Source: an uncultured Lachnospiraceae bacterium
Lineage (GTDB): Bacteria > Bacillota > Clostridia > Lachnospirales > Lachnospiraceae
Direction of reading: 5' to 3'
DNA length: 64,000 nucleotides
NCBI GenBank assembly: GCA_910583605.1
Contig: CAJTXN010000005.1
Coordinates: forward strand, 111,668 to 175,667
Both the position numbers and the translations under genes were made by a program. Within the stretch, counting starts at the first letter, position 1; each line of letters begins with the position of its first letter. Shown piece after piece: positions 36,211 to 44,983 of this stretch. Under the pieces are notes generated by a model. That model saw only the letters and a list, made by a program, of their open reading frames with translations, was not told the origin of the DNA and ran no database searches.

Positions 36211-36780
36211 TTAATCCGGTTTTGTATCATTGTTTTCCATATTTCCCAACTGATATCCCAGCAGTTCATCCAACAGCAGTAATGCCCTTGTCTTTAACTC
36301 GGAGCTGGAAAACATACCCTTAGTGGCCAGAGCCGCAGACTTTTTGGCATAGGCAATCCCCTGACTGAATAGATGTTCTTTAAATTCCTTCTGTGCCTGC
36401 TTATAATATGTAATGGCAAGCAGAGCCGCAGTCTCATCATAAAGGGAATTATCCTCTGTCAGAGTGGGTTCCAGTGAATGAATCACCGCAATATAGTCCT
36501 GAGTATGATATTTCTGCTTGGCAGATATATAGGTACTCTCTTTATCGTTGGAAACAACCGAGGATACGGGAGCAGTCTCGTCATCCGTCATCAGCTGGTT
36601 CAGAGGAATATCCAGAGCTTTGGCTATATATTCTAAAGTTTTAATGGACGGAGAGGCTGCACCGCTTTCTATCTGACTCAGCATATTTCTTGTAATAAAG
36701 GTACCCACAACTTCGCTCTGTGTCATCTTTTTGGCAAGCCTTGCCTCTTTTATTTTTTTTCCCAGTTCAATCTGTGTCAT
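36211..36780 (-). CDS. XRE-family transcriptional regulator
   Basis: About 189 residues from ATG 36780, chosen because GAGGTG lies six bases before it and the protein then starts MTQIELGKKIKEARLAKKMT; a longer frame to 36834 has no such site. The N-terminal helix-turn-helix is typical: LGKKIKEARLAKKMTQSEVV, NMLSQIESGAASPS, LEYIAKALDIPLNQLM. The C-terminal half is helical, resembling TPR-like sensor regions in Rgg/PlcR-type or stress regulators (KQKYHTQDYIAVIHSLEP, LAITYYKQAQKEFKEHL). Ligand and target genes are not known. It ends right before a start-less remnant on the same strand. Confidence 0.9.
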   Translation of the reverse strand: MTQIELGKKIKEARLAKKMTQSEVVGTFITRNMLSQIESGAASPSIKTLEYIAKALDIPLNQLMTDDETAPVSSVVSNDKESTYISAKQKYHTQDYIAVIHSLEPTLTEDNSLYDETAALLAITYYKQAQKEFKEHLFSQGIAYAKKSAALATKGMFSSSELKTRALLLLDELLGYQLGNMENNDTKPD

Positions 36781-36941
36781 AGCAGCACCTCGTTTCAATG
36801 TTTCAATCTTACTATATAAAAAAGTATTCTGCAATAGAATAAATCTGCAGATGAGTTAAGCAATATTCAATAGAGCTGTTAAATTATATTTACATTTTAG
36901 CACAGGTTTTTTAAATATTCAACTAAACAAGGTAAATTTTA

Positions 36942-36969
36942 TTGACATTTTATAATTGTGTGTTATAAT
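36942..36969 (+). promoter_or_regulatory. Near-consensus promoter of the tandem membrane-protein genes
   Basis: TTGACA (36942-36947), a 16-bp spacer and TATAAT (36964-36969). The first gene starts at 37081. Confidence 0.75.
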
Positions 36970-37080
36970 TTATACAAAGCTGAGAAAATTTTACATACAT
37001 AAAAGTTGAAATCAATGGATTTTTGCCAGGATGAAAGTAATTCATGTTTTGAAAAACGCTGGATACAGAGGGAGGTACAA

Positions 37081-37887
37081 ATGGAAAATTGTATGGAATG
37101 GTATCGGTTTAAAAGATCCAAATTCCGGGTATGTATGTCCGGATTTGCTGTCGGATTAATAGTAATACTTATTGTTGATGCATTGTTATTCTATTTTGAC
37201 ATTATAGAATATAATTCAAAAAGTGATATGCTCTTTACGGATTTGATTAATCTGGTGATTTTGTCAGCCGCATTAATCTGGGCTTTTGCTTATACAAACA
37301 CATGGTTCGGTCTGACCAAAGACACCCTGATATATGTAAAGCGGGGCAGGATAAAGGGCAGATATAATATTAACAGATGTACCATAAAAAGGGATTATAA
37401 ATATAGAAGGCATGTTGTTAATGAAGAGTGTACCGTAAAGGAATTGGGCGCCATTCGGATTTCTGTTGAGACGGAGCAGGAGGAACGTTTTATATTAAAA
37501 GGAACCTGCTTTTCACTAAAGATATTTGAACAAATATTTGAATATATGGAATATTTAAAAAAATATAATACAGCCGGAGAGAACGGAATCTATATGATTC
37601 CCCAATACATATTTAAAAAGCAGCTGATCAGGCAGTCTCTCCTGTATGCGCCGGTTAGTTGGAAAACACCCTATAGGATAGAATTTTCCAAGGATTTCCT
37701 GATGATTGATAAACAGATTTATCCGGGAACTAAGATATCAGATATTGTTTTATCTGAAGAGAATAATGTCCGAAGATTAATATTACACCTGAATAATAAG
37801 AAGAAACTCTATTATCTGGGAAGTGCGGAAGATAATATATTGGATTCCGCTATGATAAAAAGAGAGATTCAGAATTTTAAGAGTTAA
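37081..37887 (+). CDS. Two-TM membrane protein of unknown function, copy 1
   Basis: 268 residues from ATG 37081, preceded by GGGAGGT; a longer frame from 37006 has no ribosome binding site. After a short basic N-terminus (MENCMEWYRFKRSKFRV) come two membrane helices at about residues 21-42 and 55-80. Two cytoplasmic beta-rich parts follow, the first around TLIYVKRGRIKGRYNINR and the second around RIEFSKDFLMIDKQIYPG, recalling PH-like or YcxB-like modules. No known family fits clearly. It is the intact member of a tandem pair: the next gene has the same length and layout, for example KKLYYLGSAEDNILD against KKTYYLGSTEDTLLD. It ends with EIQNFKS, as the copy does with EIQNFMS. Confidence 0.75.
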   Translation: MENCMEWYRFKRSKFRVCMSGFAVGLIVILIVDALLFYFDIIEYNSKSDMLFTDLINLVILSAALIWAFAYTNTWFGLTKDTLIYVKRGRIKGRYNINRCTIKRDYKYRRHVVNEECTVKELGAIRISVETEQEERFILKGTCFSLKIFEQIFEYMEYLKKYNTAGENGIYMIPQYIFKKQLIRQSLLYAPVSWKTPYRIEFSKDFLMIDKQIYPGTKISDIVLSEENNVRRLILHLNNKKKLYYLGSAEDNILDSAMIKREIQNFKS

Positions 37888-37915
37888 GAAAATGTTAATA
37901 GTAAAGGAGGTATTT

Positions 37916-38719
37916 ATGGAAAAGGAATATATGGAATGATATCGTTTTAAAAGTTCTAAATGGAGAACGGTATTGACCGGATTTTCGGTGGGATTTTTTT
38001 TAACTATAATTATTGATTCGATTCTGGGGAATTTTTTCAATATTAGTTCGGAGAAAGAGTTGTATTATGTGGAATTGCTTGATATCGGAATATTTATAGT
38101 ATGCTTAATCTGGGCAGCTGTATATACGCATATATGGTTCAGTTTATCCGAAGATACATTATATTATGTAAAACGGGGAAAAGTTAAAGGCAGTTATAAT
38201 ATTCATGAATGCAGTTTTAAAAGAGATTACAAAAAAGTAAGAGTTATATTCCTGCAGTTCTTATTTAAAAGGATAACTACCAGAATCCGGATTGCTGTTA
38301 AGACGGAACAGGGAAAGAGAGATATTTTAAAGGGAACCGGTTTTTCCGCAATTACCTTTGATGATATATTTGATCGTATTGAAGAATTGAGACAATATGA
38401 TAAAATAGGACAAAACGGAAAGTATCTGATTCCTCAGCGGATATTAAAGAAACAGATTACTAAGCAATCATTTCTGCACATACTGGACAACTGGAAAACC
38501 CCTTGGAAACTGGAATTTGCCAAAGGATTCCTTGTTGTAAATAAAAAAGCATATTCAAGAAGCAGGATAAAGGATATCAGTATTGACGAAAACAGGAAAG
38601 TACGTAAATTAATACTCCGTCTGGAGGACCGGAAGAAAACGTATTATCTGGGAAGTACGGAAGACACTCTTCTGGATATCTCCGGTCTGCAGAGAGAGAT
38701 TCAGAATTTTATGAGTTAA
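37916..38719 (+). pseudogene. Two-TM membrane protein, copy 2, interrupted by a TGA at codon 8
   Basis: The perfect ribosome binding site AAAGGAGG and ATG 37916 align with the start of copy 1, and both read M-E-x-x-x-M-E. Codon 8 is TGG (Trp) in copy 1 but TGA (stop) in copy 2 (37937-37939), after which the frame continues open to 38719 with clear similarity along the whole length. The untouched remainder (267 codons in all) suggests a recent mutation. Translation could restart at TTG 37973, but that would remove the basic N-terminus and part of the first membrane helix and no good ribosome binding site precedes it. Read-through or a sequencing error are alternatives. Confidence 0.8.
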
Positions 38720-38782
38720 AAGATAATCAGAATACCGTTGCTGTTAAATTGAAGATATGACAGGAAAGATAAGGTGATGATC

Positions 38783-39487
38783 ATGGCTGAATGGTGGGAT
38801 ACATTATTAACAATTGAAAAAATACTTTATTGTATTGCAGTTCCATCCACAATAATATTGGTTTTACAGACCATCGTGCTTTTATTTGGAGCCGATGACC
38901 ACGAAGGGATTAATCCAAGTGATACTTCCGGTCTGGATTTAGACACTGATTACTGCGGACTGCATCATGGAATGGATTTTTCCGACATAGATATTAATTC
39001 GGATATGGGCGGACATCTGCAGGAACATATGAATGGTCATACCCACGGGGATTTGGAGGATATGGCGAATCTTCAGGATTTTGATACTCTCCGCTTATTT
39101 ACCGTACAGGGACTGGTTGGTTTTTTTACTACCTTTTCGTGGGCTTCCATAGCCGGAATCAGTCAGGGGGTTGCTCATTGGACTGCAATGCTGATTGGCT
39201 TTATACTGGGCATAATTCTGATGTATGTTGTGGCCGTTATAATTAAATATTCCAGACGTCTTGCGGAAGACGGAACCTTTCATTTAAAAGACACATTGGG
39301 CCAGACAGCAACCGTTTATCTGCCGATTCCACCGGAACGTCAGGGACAGGGAAAAGTAAATATAACAGTACATAATCGTTTTCTGGAGTTAACCGCAGTA
39401 ACAAATGAACACAGGACTATCAAAACAGGAGAATCGGTTCGGATCACGGATATCATAAACGATTCTGTTGTTGTTGAGATAGATTAG
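38783..39487 (+). CDS. NfeD-like membrane protein
   Basis: About 234 residues; of three close in-frame starts (38774, 38777, 38783) the last is best spaced from AAGG. A first membrane helix near residues 13-35 is followed by an acidic, His-rich loop (HEGINPSDTSGLDLDTDYCG, HLQEHMNGHTHGDLED). A second and third helix follow around 105-155, and a C-terminal OB-fold of the NfeD type (DTLGQTATVYLPIPPERQGQ and GESVRITDIINDSVVVEID). NfeD proteins pair with flotillins, and the flotillin gene follows 77 nt downstream, the same arrangement as yuaF-floT in Bacillus subtilis. The role is likely membrane-domain organisation. The His-rich loop is not usual and could bind metal. Confidence 0.85.
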   Translation: MAEWWDTLLTIEKILYCIAVPSTIILVLQTIVLLFGADDHEGINPSDTSGLDLDTDYCGLHHGMDFSDIDINSDMGGHLQEHMNGHTHGDLEDMANLQDFDTLRLFTVQGLVGFFTTFSWASIAGISQGVAHWTAMLIGFILGIILMYVVAVIIKYSRRLAEDGTFHLKDTLGQTATVYLPIPPERQGQGKVNITVHNRFLELTAVTNEHRTIKTGESVRITDIINDSVVVEID

Positions 39488-39564
39488 CCGCTTTTGGAAA
39501 AACGGCAGAAGGATGTATTTCAGATTAAAGGTACAAAAAGAAAAATTTATCAGGAGGAAGAAGT

Positions 39565-40989
39565 ATGGGTTACGAATTAATTATTGCAATTGCAATTGCG
39601 ACAGTTGTGTTACTGGTTTTGATCATAGGAATCTTATCACGCTATCGCAAGTGTCCATCCGACAAAGTTTTGGTTATTTATGGTAAGGTAGGCTCCGGGA
39701 GAAACGGGGAATCCAGATCGGCAAAGTGTATTCACGGCGGTGCGGCATTTATAGTACCGGTATTGCAATCCTATCAATACATGGATCTGACACCGATTTC
39801 GATTAATGTGGATTTGAGAAATGCATTGTCGAAACAGAATATCCGTGTAGACGTTCCGTCAAGGTTTACGGTTGGAATTTCCACGGAAGCGGGAACCATG
39901 CAGAATGCGGCAGAACGGCTGTTGGGGCTGAAAATGAATGAAATTCAGGAGTTAGCAAAGGATATCATTCTGGGGCAGCTTCGTCTCGTGATTGCTACTA
40001 TGGATATTGAAGAGATTAATTCCGACAGAGATAAATTTCTGATATCCGTTTCTAATAACGTGGAAATTGAACTGAAAAAAATCGGTCTGCGTCTGATTAA
40101 CGTAAATGTTACCGATATCAATGATGAATCCGGATACATTGAAGCTCTGGGTAAGGAAGCGGCAGCGAAAGCAATCAATGATGCGAAAAAGAGTGTGGCT
40201 GAAAAAGATAAAGACGGTGAAATCGGTCAGGCGAATGCCCGCCGGGAACAGCGTATTCAGGTTGCTGCTGCGGATGCCGCTGCTATCAAGGGTGAAAACG
40301 AAGCCAAGATAGAAGTTGCTTTATCGGATGCGGCAAGGCGTGAAAAGGAAGCAGAGGCATTGAGACTTGCTACGGCTGCCGAGCAGGTTCAGGCGGCAAA
40401 GGCAAAAGAAGAAGCTTATGTTGCACAGAAAGAGGCAGAGCAGAACCGTGCCGATCTGGAGCGGGCAACCCAGCAGGCAGATGTTATTGTTAAGGCGCAG
40501 ATTGCAAAGGAACAGGCAGAGATTGCTGCAGAGGCAGAAGCGGAAGTTGTAAGACGCAAGGCCCGCGGTGAAGCGGACGCCATCTATGCAAAAATGGAAG
40601 CCCAGGCGAAAGGTATGCAGGAGATGCTGTCAAAGCAGGCACTTGGTATGCGGGAACTGGTTGCAGCGGCCGGCGGAGATGCAGATGCAGCCGTGAAGCT
40701 TATTGTTGCGGATAAATTACAGGATCTTATGCAGATTCAGGTGGAAGCCATTAAGAATATTAAGATTGATAAGGTTACGGTCTGGGATTCCATGAGTGGC
40801 AATGGAAGCGGCAGCGGAACACCGACCACTGCCAATTTTCTTTCAGGAATGATGAAGTCGATTCCGCCTTTAAATGAGGTATTTAAACAGGCGGGGATGG
40901 AATTGCCGTCTTTTCTTGGAAGCGAGAGAAAAGACGGGGAAAATGACAGTACAGAAGAAATGGAAGAAGAAAAGGAAGATGAAGTGTAG
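39565..40989 (+). CDS. floT: Flotillin family protein (SPFH domain)
   Basis: 474 residues with an AGGAGGAAG ribosome binding site. An N-terminal membrane hairpin or helix (IIAIAIATVVLLVLIIGI) precedes the SPFH/PHB domain at about 30-200 (KVLVIYGKVGSGRNGESRSA, RIDVPSRFTVGI-like VDVPSRFTVGISTE, INVNVTDINDESGYIEALGK). A long coiled coil rich in Ala, Glu and Lys follows (about 205-350), with the repeated AEAEAEVVRRKARGEADAIY typical of flotillins. The C-terminus is acidic. Flotillins scaffold membrane microdomains at the inner face of the plasma membrane. The NfeD-like partner is directly upstream. A terminator follows at 41014. Confidence 0.95.
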   Translation: MGYELIIAIAIATVVLLVLIIGILSRYRKCPSDKVLVIYGKVGSGRNGESRSAKCIHGGAAFIVPVLQSYQYMDLTPISINVDLRNALSKQNIRVDVPSRFTVGISTEAGTMQNAAERLLGLKMNEIQELAKDIILGQLRLVIATMDIEEINSDRDKFLISVSNNVEIELKKIGLRLINVNVTDINDESGYIEALGKEAAAKAINDAKKSVAEKDKDGEIGQANARREQRIQVAAADAAAIKGENEAKIEVALSDAARREKEAEALRLATAAEQVQAAKAKEEAYVAQKEAEQNRADLERATQQADVIVKAQIAKEQAEIAAEAEAEVVRRKARGEADAIYAKMEAQAKGMQEMLSKQALGMRELVAAAGGDADAAVKLIVADKLQDLMQIQVEAIKNIKIDKVTVWDSMSGNGSGSGTPTTANFLSGMMKSIPPLNEVFKQAGMELPSFLGSERKDGENDSTEEMEEEKEDEV

Positions 40990-41013
40990 ATAGTTATTCT
41001 GACAAATAAACCG

Positions 41014-41056
41014 GACTGCTGCATTGGCTGTGAATGAGCCGATGCAGCAGTCTTTA
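41014..41056 (+). terminator. Intrinsic terminator of the NfeD-flotillin operon
   Basis: GACTGCTGCATTGGCT and AGCCGATGCAGCAGTC form a 16-bp stem with one mismatch around a 7-nt loop, followed by TTTATT. Confidence 0.8.
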
Positions 41057-41178
41057 TTGGTATTCTGCCAAAGAACTGTTTTTCCGAAATTTTTCTCAGG
41101 TGTATGTATTACTTGAAAGATATGGGAGAATCATGGTATACTATACAGCATGATATGCTTCATTGATGGTCGGAGAAA

Positions 41179-41313
41179 ATGTTGGATGTGTATTGTGACT
41201 CGAAGGAATCATTCCTGAAGGTCTTTGCAATTGCCGCCGAATTATTTCTGAATCAGTTAAATCAATATATTCAGGGGATACCGGATGAATTTACAGGAGA
41301 AAATGAATCTTAA
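41179..41313 (+). CDS. Small protein of 44 residues, translationally coupled to the next gene
   Basis: ATG 41179 is preceded by CGGAGAA. The product reads MLDVYCDSKESFLKVF, then AIAAELFLNQLNQYIQGI and an acidic tail ending TGENES. The middle could form an amphipathic helix. The last 11 nt overlap the likely start of the downstream gene at 41303, whose ribosome binding site AGGAG lies inside this frame; that is the pattern of translational coupling. No family is recognised. It could be a helper or regulator of the vWA-like protein, or just a leader. Confidence 0.45.
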   Translation: MLDVYCDSKESFLKVFAIAAELFLNQLNQYIQGIPDEFTGENES

Positions 41314-41800
41314 AAATAAAATAGAAAAAGTACTGCATACGCCATATAATTACAGGGGCGGGAGGCTTGAATTTGCAATTGTTTTTGATTATCATGTATC
41401 AGAAGAATTGTTGTCCGGACAGGCAAAAGAACTTATAAAATTACTGCGGACCATTCGCTACAGCCGTTCAAAAGACGGAAATGTTATATATGAAGATATA
41501 TTCAGAAGCGCCAGATTAAATATTATTAAGTGGATTTCAGATGACAGAATCATCAAAGAAGTATCCTCAATGGGATTGGTCCAAATGGGAAAATGTTTTG
41601 AGGATTATGGTGAATATAAGGAAGAACACAGGACAGATAAAAGTCTGGACCTACTGACCAGACAGCTAAAGATGTTTTATGCCAGGAGTAAACTCATTTT
41701 TCTTATAACGGATGGCTCATATATCATAAAATCACAGGAAGAAACGGATAAAAATCTACTGCCTTTTCTGGGGCATAAACTGATATATGTAAATCTATAA
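41303..41800 (+). CDS. Small vWA-like protein of unknown function
   Basis: 165 residues from ATG 41303 with AGGAG eight bases upstream; an earlier ATG at 41285 has no such site. The order of elements suggests a compact von Willebrand A-like Rossmann fold. First strand RLEFAIVFDYHVSEELLSGQ, with Asp but not the full DxSxS metal site, then an amphipathic helix AKELIKLLRTI. Next a segment DGNVIYEDIFRSARLNII, and a late strand KLIFLITDGSYIIKSQEETD, in which LITDG is a common vWA motif. No signal peptide. Partners often include MoxR AAA ATPases, but none is here. The call is by pattern only and should be treated as tentative. Confidence 0.55.
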   Translation: MNLKNKIEKVLHTPYNYRGGRLEFAIVFDYHVSEELLSGQAKELIKLLRTIRYSRSKDGNVIYEDIFRSARLNIIKWISDDRIIKEVSSMGLVQMGKCFEDYGEYKEEHRTDKSLDLLTRQLKMFYARSKLIFLITDGSYIIKSQEETDKNLLPFLGHKLIYVNL

Positions 41801-41877
41801 ACCTGTGGCAGAATGGTATGTTCTTTCGCAGAGGGGATTGCCTTTGACAATTTAAAAATAAAAAGGAGAACAGAAGT

Positions 41878-42222
41878 ATGCCATTTATTAATTCAAAAGT
41901 AACGGTATCATTAACAGCAGAGAAAAAGGAAAATATCAAATCCAGACTGGGAGAAATAATACGGTTGATTCCCGGAAAATCGGAAAACTGGCTGATGGTG
42001 GGATTTGAAGACAATTACTCTTTATATTTTAAAGGAAATCAGGACGATGAAACGGCATTTGTAGAAGTCAGGCTTTTTGGAAGTGCAAATTCACAGGTCT
42101 ACAATACTCTTACATCGGAAATCTGTAAAATCATGGAAGAGGAAGCAGGTATACCGAAAAGCCGGGTGTATGTAGAATACGAAGAAGTGGAACACTGGGG
42201 CTGGAACGGAGGAAATCTCTAA
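41878..42222 (+). CDS. MIF-like tautomerase family protein
   Basis: 114 residues with AAAGGAG ribosome binding site. The N-terminus MPFINSKVTVSLTAEKKE places the catalytic Pro right after the initiator Met, as in macrophage migration inhibitory factor and phenylpyruvate tautomerases. WLMVGFEDNYSLYFKGN and VEVRLFGSANSQVYN, then IPKSRVYVEYEEVEHWGWNG, match the MIF-family beta-alpha-beta repeat, and 114 residues equals the MIF length. Small members of this family form trimers with the active site at subunit borders. Gut Firmicutes carry such MIF homologues; the substrate in bacteria is not settled. It is alone, ending in a strong terminator. Confidence 0.88.
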   Translation: MPFINSKVTVSLTAEKKENIKSRLGEIIRLIPGKSENWLMVGFEDNYSLYFKGNQDDETAFVEVRLFGSANSQVYNTLTSEICKIMEEEAGIPKSRVYVEYEEVEHWGWNGGNL

Positions 42223-42242
42223 AAGTATCCCTGAAAGTATAA

Positions 42243-42285
42243 AAGGCTGTATCAGCCGGAAAGAATTCCGGCGTACAGCCTTTTT
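42243..42285 (+). terminator. Intrinsic terminator of the MIF-like gene
   Basis: AAGGCTGTA pairs with TACAGCCTT around an inner hairpin GCCGG/CCGGC, followed by TTTTT. It faces the converging trpA gene, which ends at 42324. Confidence 0.85.
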
Positions 42286-42323
42286 GTTGTCTTATCTTAT
42301 TGATGAAATCCGGGAACCGGGAC

Positions 42324-43100
42324 TTATGCCCGCATAACCGCTTCTTTCATGGATTTTACATAGTCGGAAACTTTTTCAATAGAGTTTTTACCATACCGGG
42401 CAACCAGTTTAACAATGGCGCTGCCTACAATGGCGCCGTCCGAAACGCCTGCCATTTTTTCGGCCTGTTCCGGTGTGGAAATTCCGAATCCGACCGCACA
42501 TGGAATATCGTTTACCTGTTTCACCAGTTGAACCATGGAAGAAATATCGGTGTTGATTTCATTTCGGATACCGGTTACACCCATGGAAGAGACACAATAT
42601 ACAAAACCTTCCGCTTCTTTTGCTATCATGGTAATACGCTCATGACTGGTTGGAGCAATCAGCGAAATAAAATCAATGCCGTGGGTTTTACATTCAGCGC
42701 TTAATTCATCTTTCTCTTCGTAAGGTATATCGGGAATGATGATTCCGTCAATTCCGCACTCCGCGCATTTCGCCATAAATTTATCTTTACCATAGGTGAA
42801 AACAGGGTTTATGTAAGTCATAAATACTATTGGTTTTTCGCAGGTTTTACGGACTTTTGCAACCAGATCAAAAAGTTTATCCGTAGTACAGCCTCCTGCA
42901 AGGGCGCGTTCGCTTGCCGCCTGAATCACGGGTCCTTCGGCTACCGGGTCGGAAAAGGGGATTCCGATTTCAATCAGATCGGCGCCGGCTTTATCTATGG
43001 CATAGATTAACCGTTCCGTGGTGTCAAGGTCGGGGTCGCCGCCGGTTATAAATGCTATAAAAGCCTTTCCGTCTGTAAAGGCGTTTTTAATTCTACTCAT
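42324..43100 (-). CDS. trpA: Tryptophan synthase alpha chain
   Basis: 258 residues, normal length. It cleaves indole-3-glycerol phosphate to indole and glyceraldehyde 3-phosphate and passes indole to TrpB. The motifs are intact: FIAFITGGDPDLDTTE, the catalytic Glu in ADLIEIGIPFSDPVAEGPVI, the active-site Asp in GIDGIIIPDIPYEE, and GFGISTPEQAEKM with VGSAIVK near the end. It overlaps trpB by 8 nt and is the last gene of the minus-strand order trpC-trpF-trpB-trpA, so translation is coupled. No defect is seen. Confidence 0.97.
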   Translation of the reverse strand: MSRIKNAFTDGKAFIAFITGGDPDLDTTERLIYAIDKAGADLIEIGIPFSDPVAEGPVIQAASERALAGGCTTDKLFDLVAKVRKTCEKPIVFMTYINPVFTYGKDKFMAKCAECGIDGIIIPDIPYEEKDELSAECKTHGIDFISLIAPTSHERITMIAKEAEGFVYCVSSMGVTGIRNEINTDISSMVQLVKQVNDIPCAVGFGISTPEQAEKMAGVSDGAIVGSAIVKLVARYGKNSIEKVSDYVKSMKEAVMRA

Positions 43101-44289
43101 AAATGTTCACTCCTCTATATCTGGCGATGGCGGCAACATCTTTGTCACCGCGGCCGGAAATGTTAATAACGATGATTTTATCTTTCTCCAGAGTTTTGGC
43201 ATATTTCATTGCGTAGGCCACGGCATGGGAACTCTCAATGGCCGGAATGATGCCTTCTGTCCGGGAAAGATATTCAAAAGCTTCCACAGCTTCTTCATCG
43301 GTAACAGGAACATATTGTGCCCTTCCGGTGTCGTGAAGCATGGCGTGTTCCGGTCCGATTCCAGGATAATCCAGTCCGGCGGAAATTGAGTATACAGGTG
43401 CAATCTGTCCGTATTCGTCCTGACAGAACAGGGATTTCATACCGTGGAAAATACCGGTGGTACCGTTGGCAATAGTAGCGGCATTTTTCGGGTTATCGAC
43501 ACCAAGCCCTGCAGCTTCGCAGCCGATCAGCGCCACTTCTTTATCCGGAATAAATTCATAAAAAGCTCCCATGGCATTGCTGCCGCCGCCAACACAGGCG
43601 ATTACCGCATCCGGAAGGCGGCCTTCGGCTTCCAGCATCTGTTCTTTAATTTCTTTACCGATGATTTTTTGAAAATCCCGGACAATGGTAGGGAACGGGT
43701 GGGGCCCCATAACGGAACCCAGCACATAAAGGGTATCGTCACAGCGGTTGGTCCATTCGCGCATTGCTTCATTTACGGCATCTTTTAGGGTCATTGTGCC
43801 GGAGGTTACAGGGTGTACTTTGGTACCCAGCAGTTCCATTCGGAAAACGTTAAGGGCCTGACGGTCCGTATCCAGTTTTCCCATATATACTTCACAATCC
43901 ATACCCATCAGGGCGGCGGCAGTGGCGGTGGCAACGCCATGCTGTCCGGCGCCGGTTTCTGCGATTACTCTGGTCTTACCCATCTTTTTTGCCAGTAAAA
44001 CCTGACCCAGTACATTGTTAATCTTATGGGAACCGGTGTGATTTAAATCTTCCCGTTTCAGATAAATCTTTGCTCCGCCTAAATCTTTTGTCATTTTTTC
44101 GGCATAGTATAACAGGGATGGTCTTCCTGCATATTTTTTATATAAGTCATCTAACTCGGCTAAAAATTCCGGGTCGTTTTTATAATGCTCATATGCTGTT
44201 TCCAATTCCTGAACGGCTGTCATCAGGGTTTCAGGAATAAATTGTCCGCCGTATTCACCAAAACGGCCTTTTTTATTTATATCAGTCAT
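43093..44289 (-). CDS. trpB: Tryptophan synthase beta chain
   Basis: 398 residues. PLP-dependent synthesis of tryptophan from indole and serine. Recognisable parts are GRFGEYGGQFIPETLM, PLP lysine in LNHTGSHKINNVLGQ, the ETGAGQHGVATATAAALMG loop, the phosphate-binding GGGSNAMGAF, and the C-terminal NISGRGDKDVAA. This is the ordinary TrpB1 type that pairs with TrpA. It overlaps trpF at its 5' end by 8 nt and trpA at its 3' end by 8 nt, so the operon is tightly coupled. Confidence 0.98.
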   Translation of the reverse strand: MTDINKKGRFGEYGGQFIPETLMTAVQELETAYEHYKNDPEFLAELDDLYKKYAGRPSLLYYAEKMTKDLGGAKIYLKREDLNHTGSHKINNVLGQVLLAKKMGKTRVIAETGAGQHGVATATAAALMGMDCEVYMGKLDTDRQALNVFRMELLGTKVHPVTSGTMTLKDAVNEAMREWTNRCDDTLYVLGSVMGPHPFPTIVRDFQKIIGKEIKEQMLEAEGRLPDAVIACVGGGSNAMGAFYEFIPDKEVALIGCEAAGLGVDNPKNAATIANGTTGIFHGMKSLFCQDEYGQIAPVYSISAGLDYPGIGPEHAMLHDTGRAQYVPVTDEEAVEAFEYLSRTEGIIPAIESSHAVAYAMKYAKTLEKDKIIVINISGRGDKDVAAIARYRGVNIYE

Positions 44290-44983
44290 GGTTTTTCCTT
44301 TCTTTCAATTCATGGACCGATCTGTTTTTCCATTGATTCATTATATCCATAACTCTTTTTATTTTTTCAAAATCTTTGTATCCGTCGGTTTCAACGGAAC
44401 TGCTTAAATCGATACAATAGGGATGACATTCCTCCATTGCCTGAAGCATATTGGCAGGGCCAAGTCCGCCGGCCAGAAAAAAGGGTCTGTAATTTTTTGG
44501 AATCATGGTTCGGTCAAAACATTGTCCGGTACCGCCGTATGCATTTTTTACATATGTATCCAGTAAAAGATAATCACAGGGAAAATCCTGATATTGAATC
44601 AACTGTTCGGTGCTTCGTACCCGTACTGCCTTAATGACCGGTTTACGGGTCTGTTCACGGAGCCGGCTGATATAAGAAGGGGATTCATCACCGTGAAGCT
44701 GAATACATTGGATTATGTTTTCGTTACATAAAGAAACAATGTGTTCAATCCTGTCATTTACAAAAACGCCCACAGGTACAATGGATGTATCCAGTGCAGC
44801 AGTCAGCCGGGCGGCTTCCCGGTCGGAAACCTTGCGTTTGGTATCGGCAAAAATATAGCCGATATAGTCTGGTTTATAACAGTTTACATAATCAATATCC
44901 TGTAATCGGCGAATACCGCATATTTTTATTTTAGCCCCGGTTTTATCGGGAACCGGGGAATATGATTCGGAGAGCATCACCAT
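44282..44983 (-). CDS. trpF: Phosphoribosylanthranilate isomerase
   Basis: 233 residues. Catalyses the Amadori rearrangement of phosphoribosylanthranilate to CdRP in tryptophan synthesis. The first strand KIKICGIRRLQDIDY has the catalytic Cys in the KICG motif. VPVGVFVNDRIEHI, QLHGDESPSYI and LLLDTYVKNAYGGTGQCFD hold the catalytic Asp and phosphate-binding loop, followed by PFFLAGGLGPANM and LSSSVETDGYKDFEKI. Seven residues overlap the end of trpC (7 nt). The extra N-terminal 15 residues (MVMLSESYSPVPDKT) are not conserved in TrpF; a later start is possible but no better ribosome binding site was seen. Confidence 0.96.
   Translation of the reverse strand: MVMLSESYSPVPDKTGAKIKICGIRRLQDIDYVNCYKPDYIGYIFADTKRKVSDREAARLTAALDTSIVPVGVFVNDRIEHIVSLCNENIIQCIQLHGDESPSYISRLREQTRKPVIKAVRVRSTEQLIQYQDFPCDYLLLDTYVKNAYGGTGQCFDRTMIPKNYRPFFLAGGLGPANMLQAMEECHPYCIDLSSSVETDGYKDFEKIKRVMDIMNQWKNRSVHELKERKNHD

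Noticed and set aside
37973..38719. 248-residue gene starting at TTG 37973
   Set aside because: Alignment with the upstream paralogue shows the true start at ATG 37916 and a nonsense codon; the TTG is only the first start-like codon after the stop.
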